In this document: piece by piece, positions 61,801 to 64,000 of the stretch
How the letters are laid out: each line of letters begins with the position of its first letter
How positions within the stretch are numbered: position 1 is the stretch's first letter
Assembly (NCBI RefSeq): GCF_030137545.1
Contig: NZ_JARUVL010000009.1
Span: 17,290 to 81,289, forward strand
Length of the DNA: 64,000 bases
Reading direction: 5' to 3'
Source of the DNA: Virgibacillus sp. LDC-1
Lineage (GTDB): Bacteria; Bacillota; Bacilli; Bacillales; Amphibacillaceae
Position numbers and translations under genes: made by a program
The notes under the pieces: model-generated
Told to the model about the DNA's origin: nothing
The model's input: the letters and a program-made list of their open reading frames with translations, nothing else
The model's database searches: none

Positions 61801-62295
61801 ATGATTCGGAAGATCCATGTAGAAGATGCAGAAGCGCTCACAAAGCTTATCCAAGAAGTAGAAAAAGAAAGTAGATTTATGCTGTATGGTGCCAACGAAC
61901 GCGTTACAAGTGTAGCAAATCAGCGTAAATTGATCGTTTCTTTAGTTCAAGAAGAGAATGGTATGATTTTCGTTGCTGAAAAAGATACAAAGCTAGTCGG
62001 ATATGTCATGGCAATTGGCAATAAAGTACCAAGAACAAAGCATCGCATGTATGTTGTCGCAGGAATTCTATCCTCACATCGAGGACAAGGAATTGGCACA
62101 GCATTATTTGAAAAACTTGATGCTTGGGCGAAAGAAGTCTGCATCCATCGTTTGGAGCTAACCGTCGTTACAGAGAATAAAGCAGCTGTAGCACTTTATC
62201 AAAAAATGGGTTATACCATTGAAGGAACAAAAAGAGATTCATTATCGATTGATGGTACTTTCTTTGATGAGTTTTATATGGCAAAATTATTGTAG
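61801..62295 (+). CDS. GNAT-family N-acetyltransferase
   Basis: This 164-residue acetyltransferase has the acetyl-CoA binding motif SSHRGQGIGTALFEKL and the following LTVVTENKAAVALYQKMGYT typical of GNAT proteins. The substrate is unknown. AAGGGGT precedes the ATG. It lies 28 bp upstream of the sulfurtransferase gene and may be co-transcribed with it. Confidence 0.87.
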   Translation: MIRKIHVEDAEALTKLIQEVEKESRFMLYGANERVTSVANQRKLIVSLVQEENGMIFVAEKDTKLVGYVMAIGNKVPRTKHRMYVVAGILSSHRGQGIGTALFEKLDAWAKEVCIHRLELTVVTENKAAVALYQKMGYTIEGTKRDSLSIDGTFFDEFYMAKLL

Positions 62296-62323
62296 GAAGA
62301 TTTTAAAAATAAGGAGGAGCTAC

Positions 62324-63166
62324 ATGACGTATTTAATAAGCACAGATCGACTAAAGCGACGGATGAATAACAATACAGTGATTGTGGATACGAGATTTGA
62401 ATTAGCTGATCCAGATGCTGGAAGACAAGCATATTTAGAGAATCATATCCCTGATGCTGTTTATTTAGATTTAAATCATGATTTGTCCGGAAAGCCGTTG
62501 AAGCATGGTGGAACACATCCGCTTCCTGATTTAGATCAATTTGCGCAAAAGCTCGGGAATATAGGGATAGATCATGACACAACCGTGGTTATTTATGATC
62601 AGGATAATCACATGTTTGCCCCACGGCTATGGTGGATGCTACATACGTTAGGCCATCGTAAAGCATATGTATTAGACGGAGGCTATGCACGGTGGGTTGC
62701 AGAAGGAAATGAAGTGACTCTAGCTGTCCCAAGTCTAACGAAAAAACAGTTTGTGCCGCAAGTAGATGAAACGGCATTTGTTGATATGAAACAGTTAAAA
62801 GAAAAGCTAAAGGAAGATGACGCTCTTTTAATCGATTCTCGATCAAAAGAGCGTTACCTAGGTCAAACGGAACCAATGTATCGTAAAGCTGGACATATTC
62901 CGGGGGCGGTTCATTACTTTTGGCAGGATGTGCTAACAGAAAAGGGGCGTTGGAAAAGTAATCCTGATTTAGCCCAGCACTTTGCAGCGTTACCTAAAGA
63001 GAAAGAAATTATCGTATCATGTGGCTCTGGTGTATCGGCAACACCGAATATATTAGCATTAAAGATGATTGGGTATCAAAATGTAACGCTTTATCCAGGC
63101 AGCTTTAGCGATTGGATTTCCTATGAAGAAAATGAAGTAAGAACAGGAGAAGAACATCATGGATAA
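62324..63166 (+). CDS. Thiosulfate/3-mercaptopyruvate sulfurtransferase
   Basis: This 280-residue protein has two rhodanese domains. The N-terminal one (1-130) is inactive-type, with VVIYDQDNHMFAPRLWWMLH. The C-terminal one has the active-site loop SCGSGVSATPN with the catalytic Cys. It transfers sulphur from thiosulfate or mercaptopyruvate to acceptors. ATG 62324 has an AAGGAGGAG site; the frame from 62219 overlaps the acetyltransferase gene and is rejected. It overlaps tag by 8 nt. Confidence 0.9.
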   Translation: MTYLISTDRLKRRMNNNTVIVDTRFELADPDAGRQAYLENHIPDAVYLDLNHDLSGKPLKHGGTHPLPDLDQFAQKLGNIGIDHDTTVVIYDQDNHMFAPRLWWMLHTLGHRKAYVLDGGYARWVAEGNEVTLAVPSLTKKQFVPQVDETAFVDMKQLKEKLKEDDALLIDSRSKERYLGQTEPMYRKAGHIPGAVHYFWQDVLTEKGRWKSNPDLAQHFAALPKEKEIIVSCGSGVSATPNILALKMIGYQNVTLYPGSFSDWISYEENEVRTGEEHHG

Positions 63167-63734
63167 AAAGCGCTGCGCATGGGTGACAGGGGAGCCAGTG
63201 TATATTGCTTACCATGATGAAGAGTGGGGGCGCCCGCAATATGACGATCAGAAGCTATTTGAAATGCTTTGTCTTGAAGGAGCTCAAGCAGGCCTTAATT
63301 GGCTAACAATTTTAAAGCGGAGAGAGGCGTATCGGGAGGCTTTTGCGAATTTTGATCCGTCAATCGTATGCAACTATAGTGCTAAAAAGGAAGATACACT
63401 CATGCAAAATGCAGGTATCATACGCAATAAGCGTAAGATTCATTCTGTCGTTCAGAATGCAAATGCGTTTTTTAACGTTCAAGCAGAATTTGGCAGTTTT
63501 CATGCATATATTTGGCAATTTGTTGGCGGTGAACCAATCGTTAATCATTGGAAAACTATCCATGATGTACCAACATCTACGAAAGCATCTACAGAAATGA
63601 GTAAGGATTTAAAAAAACGAGGTTTTTCTTTTGTGGGACCAACGATATGTTATGCATTTATGCAGGCTACAGGAATGGTTAATGATCACACAGATGATTG
63701 TTATTTGTCTCCTACAAATAACATAAAAACCTAA
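63159..63734 (+). CDS. tag: DNA-3-methyladenine glycosylase I
   Basis: This 191-residue base-excision repair enzyme removes 3-methyladenine from DNA. It matches Tag throughout: RCAWVTGEPVYIAYHDEEWG, FEMLCLEGAQAGLNWLTILK and a late FSFVGPTICYAFMQATGMVN, with Tag-type zinc ligands (Cys near the N-terminus; HTDDC near the C-terminus). It is translationally coupled to the sulfurtransferase gene. Confidence 0.93.
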   Translation: MDKKRCAWVTGEPVYIAYHDEEWGRPQYDDQKLFEMLCLEGAQAGLNWLTILKRREAYREAFANFDPSIVCNYSAKKEDTLMQNAGIIRNKRKIHSVVQNANAFFNVQAEFGSFHAYIWQFVGGEPIVNHWKTIHDVPTSTKASTEMSKDLKKRGFSFVGPTICYAFMQATGMVNDHTDDCYLSPTNNIKT

Positions 63735-63746
63735 ATGAGAAGAATA

Positions 63747-64000
63747 AGGCTGAGATATAATAGAAGCTATTGTAAGCATATGCAGTTTGAAATGGGATCG
63801 CTTTTACTACAGGCACAAGTGTGACAGTTCCAAATGCTTATAAGGCTCGTGCGTTCCATTGGACAAGGAACGCACGAGCCGATACATCGTAAGCAGAAAA
63901 AACGATCTTTTTTATCAAGATTTCAACTGCTCACTAAATTCATTTATTCAATAAATAGAATCTACATCAAAGTTTCAACTAATTCATTTGAGTTTCTTGG
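63747..64000 (+). repeat. Dispersed intergenic repeat, copy C (may continue past window)
   Basis: It starts with AGGCTGAGATA, similar to the copy B terminus, and shares blocks with copies A (63783-63804; 63855-63960) and B (63799-63825). It contains a perfect 14-bp hairpin (63844-63857 with 63867-63880, 9-base loop). The right boundary is not determined. Confidence 0.7.

Overview
The window is low-GC chromosomal DNA from an endospore-forming member of the Bacillaceae (Bacillota). This is shown by two spore-coat-type genes (a CotF-domain protein and a CotY/CotZ-type protein), lipoteichoic acid synthase, a YhcR-type nuclease, YueI, YfhD, YtrA-F and YkoFEDC homologues, strong AGGAGG-type ribosome binding sites and T-run terminators. 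The genus cannot be fixed from sequence reading; a marine or halotolerant relative such as Oceanobacillus or Virgibacillus would fit. Most of the window is core chromosome. I see no phage, IS transposase, CRISPR array or rRNA operon.

Layout. 1-7 kb: a PAP2-type phosphatase cut by the window edge, tRNA-Ala(GGC), a YeiH-type exporter divergent from a LysR regulator, and a 1225-residue multidomain extracellular nuclease/nucleotidase. 7-18 kb: di/tripeptide transporter, YhdT-PanF pantothenate uptake with a DCC-family protein, a DUF4097 protein, acetoacetyl-CoA synthetase with a near-ideal CcpA site in its promoter, a DedA protein, divergent psd and pssA for phosphatidylethanolamine synthesis, yueI and yfhD. 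18-30 kb: lipoteichoic acid synthase, a YitT-family protein, repeat copy A, an AIM24 protein, a CotF-domain protein, a TctA-like transporter with a small membrane partner, an MBL hydrolase, a selD-mnmH selenium-tRNA pair and exoA. 30-35.4 kb: a YtrA-controlled operon with two ABC transporters and an extra exported protein, preceded by an array of inverted-repeat operators.

35-44 kb: an atypical SDR, a thioredoxin-like protein, a coat protein, tRNA-Ser(CGA), and a seven-gene minus-strand operon (GntR regulator, PTS EIIA-EIIB-EIIC of the ascorbate class, phosphotriesterase-type lactonase, KDPG/KHG-type aldolase, creatininase-family hydrolase). This looks like a catabolic route for an unidentified sugar acid or lactone and is the best candidate here for an undescribed pathway. 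tRNA-Thr(CGT) and repeat copy B follow. 44-49 kb: the thiamine-precursor ECF transporter ykoFEDC behind a TPP riboswitch and terminator, then a lipoprotein. 49-64 kb: a two-component system with a small exported protein, ddl, a nitroreductase with a Fur-like box, an EIIC-type membrane protein, a deaminase, an HD hydrolase, a VanY/LdcB carboxypeptidase, an esterase, an MFS permease, pepT, a GNAT protein, a sulfurtransferase, tag and repeat copy C.

A dispersed intergenic repeat (copies near 21.5, 43.9 and 63.8 kb) carries hairpins, one of which shows compensatory base changes between copies; copy B has imperfect terminal inverted repeats. Many annotated starts were moved inward to the ATG, GTG or TTG that carries a good ribosome binding site.
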